The notes under the pieces were generated by a model. It was not told the DNA's origin. It made no database searches and was given only the letters and a program-made list of their open reading frames with translations. A DNA stretch of 7,004 nucleotides from Pseudomonadales bacterium (GTDB lineage: Bacteria; Pseudomonadota; Gammaproteobacteria; Steroidobacterales; Steroidobacteraceae), in assembly GCA_020442965.1 (NCBI GenBank), contig JAGRJB010000554.1, forward strand, positions 1-7,004. Direction: 5' to 3'. How positions within the stretch are numbered: position 1 is the stretch's first letter; every line of letters begins with the position of its first letter. A program made the position numbers and the translations under genes. Shown piece by piece: positions 6,574 to 7,004 of the stretch.

Positions 6574-6791
6574 TTCAGATCCCGAAAATATCTTTGAGCT
6601 TACGACTTGACGCACATGGGCTGGTAGGAGTTCGGCTCGGGGGTGGTGACGATGTGCTATGTGCCTGGAGGGTTGCCATTCGGCTGGCAGGGGGAAGGCA
6701 GAGCTGTCCGCATGAGTTGCTTTACTAACTGCCGCACCCTACGGCATGGGCTAGTCTGGCGACAGGCAATCGTGCCAGGGAGGCGGCGCGA
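6574..6791. other. Intergenic region upstream of the esterase gene
   Basis: These 218 bases lie between the DUF1993 gene and the esterase, both on the minus strand. No coding frame is supportable and no convincing -35/-10 pair was found. Two small hairpins can be drawn: TGCCG/CGGCA (6730-6734 with 6742-6746) and CTGGC/GCCAG (6756-6760 with 6774-6778). Neither is followed by a T tract in the direction of the DUF1993 transcript, so neither is a clear terminator. The esterase promoter presumably lies here. Confidence 0.5.
6580..6583 (-). promoter_or_regulatory. Ribosome binding site that decides the esterase start
   Basis: GGGA on the minus strand lies six bases before the ATG at 6571-6573. The upstream in-frame GTG (6613-6615) would add 14 residues (MRQVVSSKIFSGSE) ahead of an otherwise normal signal peptide, so the ATG is favoured. 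Confidence 0.5.
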
Positions 6792-7004
6792 TCAGTAGGT
6801 TCCCATGAAATCACGCTTGCCGATGGCGAGCCCGTTGTGGCGCAAGATCGCGTAGGCGGTGGTCACATGAAACAGGAATTGCGGCAAACCATAATTCGCC
6901 AGATAGGCCTGCCCACTGAGCTTCTTTTCTTTGGGCGTGCCAGGACGCAACAGGATTTCCGCCGTTTCGCGACCTGCAAACTGTGATGCGCTCACGCTAT
7001 CGAG
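6792..7004 (-). CDS. DUF1993 family protein, C-terminal fragment
   Basis: The frame is open from the right edge to the TGA at 6792-6794, giving the last 70 residues of a protein that starts outside the window. An internal GTG at 6993-6995 is in frame but should not be taken as the start. The peptide contains GQAYLANYGLPQFLFHVTTA, then YAILRHNGLAIGKRDFMGTY, the conserved C-terminal block of DUF1993 proteins, which are usually about 165-170 residues long and thought to share the four-helix DinB/YfiT-like fold. Family members are cytoplasmic with no established function. The 218-base gap to the esterase suggests it is a separate transcription unit, and nothing here ties it to the uptake genes. 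Family assignment is fairly sure. Confidence 0.85.
   Translation of the reverse strand, partial: LDSVSASQFAGRETAEILLRPGTPKEKKLSGQAYLANYGLPQFLFHVTTAYAILRHNGLAIGKRDFMGTY

Noticed and set aside
6730..6778. Small hairpins downstream of the DUF1993 gene as a rho-independent terminator
   Set aside because: Stems are only five base pairs and neither is followed by a T run on the minus strand.

Overview
The window looks like chromosomal DNA from a Gram-negative proteobacterium. The outer-membrane TonB-dependent receptor, the paired major facilitator transporter and a secreted type B carboxylesterase resemble catabolic loci of sphingomonad-type Alphaproteobacteria, although some Gammaproteobacteria (for example Steroidobacter-like groups) carry similar sets. 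This assignment rests on gene style and moderately high GC, not on a marker gene. No RNA gene, CRISPR array, insertion sequence or phage gene was seen.

Layout, left to right: (1) the last 70 codons of an acyl-CoA synthetase, plus strand (2-214); (2) converging on it, a minus-strand pair in which the TonB-dependent receptor (1625-3910) is followed after 25 bases by a Spinster-like MFS transporter (286-1599), almost certainly one transcript; (3) a 301-base divergent intergenic region (3911-4211) with a plausible receptor promoter bracketed by 9-base inverted repeats; (4) a TetR-type regulator on the plus strand (4212-4955); (5) converging on it, an exported type B carboxylesterase, minus strand (5023-6573); (6) a 218-base gap without a recognisable gene; (7) the C-terminal 70 codons of a DUF1993 protein, minus strand, running off the right edge.

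A reasonable joint reading is an uptake and breakdown module for an ester-containing, probably lipophilic compound. The receptor would bring the compound across the outer membrane, the periplasmic esterase would cleave it, the MFS protein would move a product (or the intact compound) across the inner membrane, and the acyl-CoA synthetase would activate a released carboxylic acid. The divergent TetR protein is the obvious candidate regulator. The individual families are well supported; the substrate and the functional link are inference. The points most worth a second look are the operator-like architecture of the divergent region, the conserved charged quartet in the Spinster-like transporter, and the long basic tail on the TetR protein.
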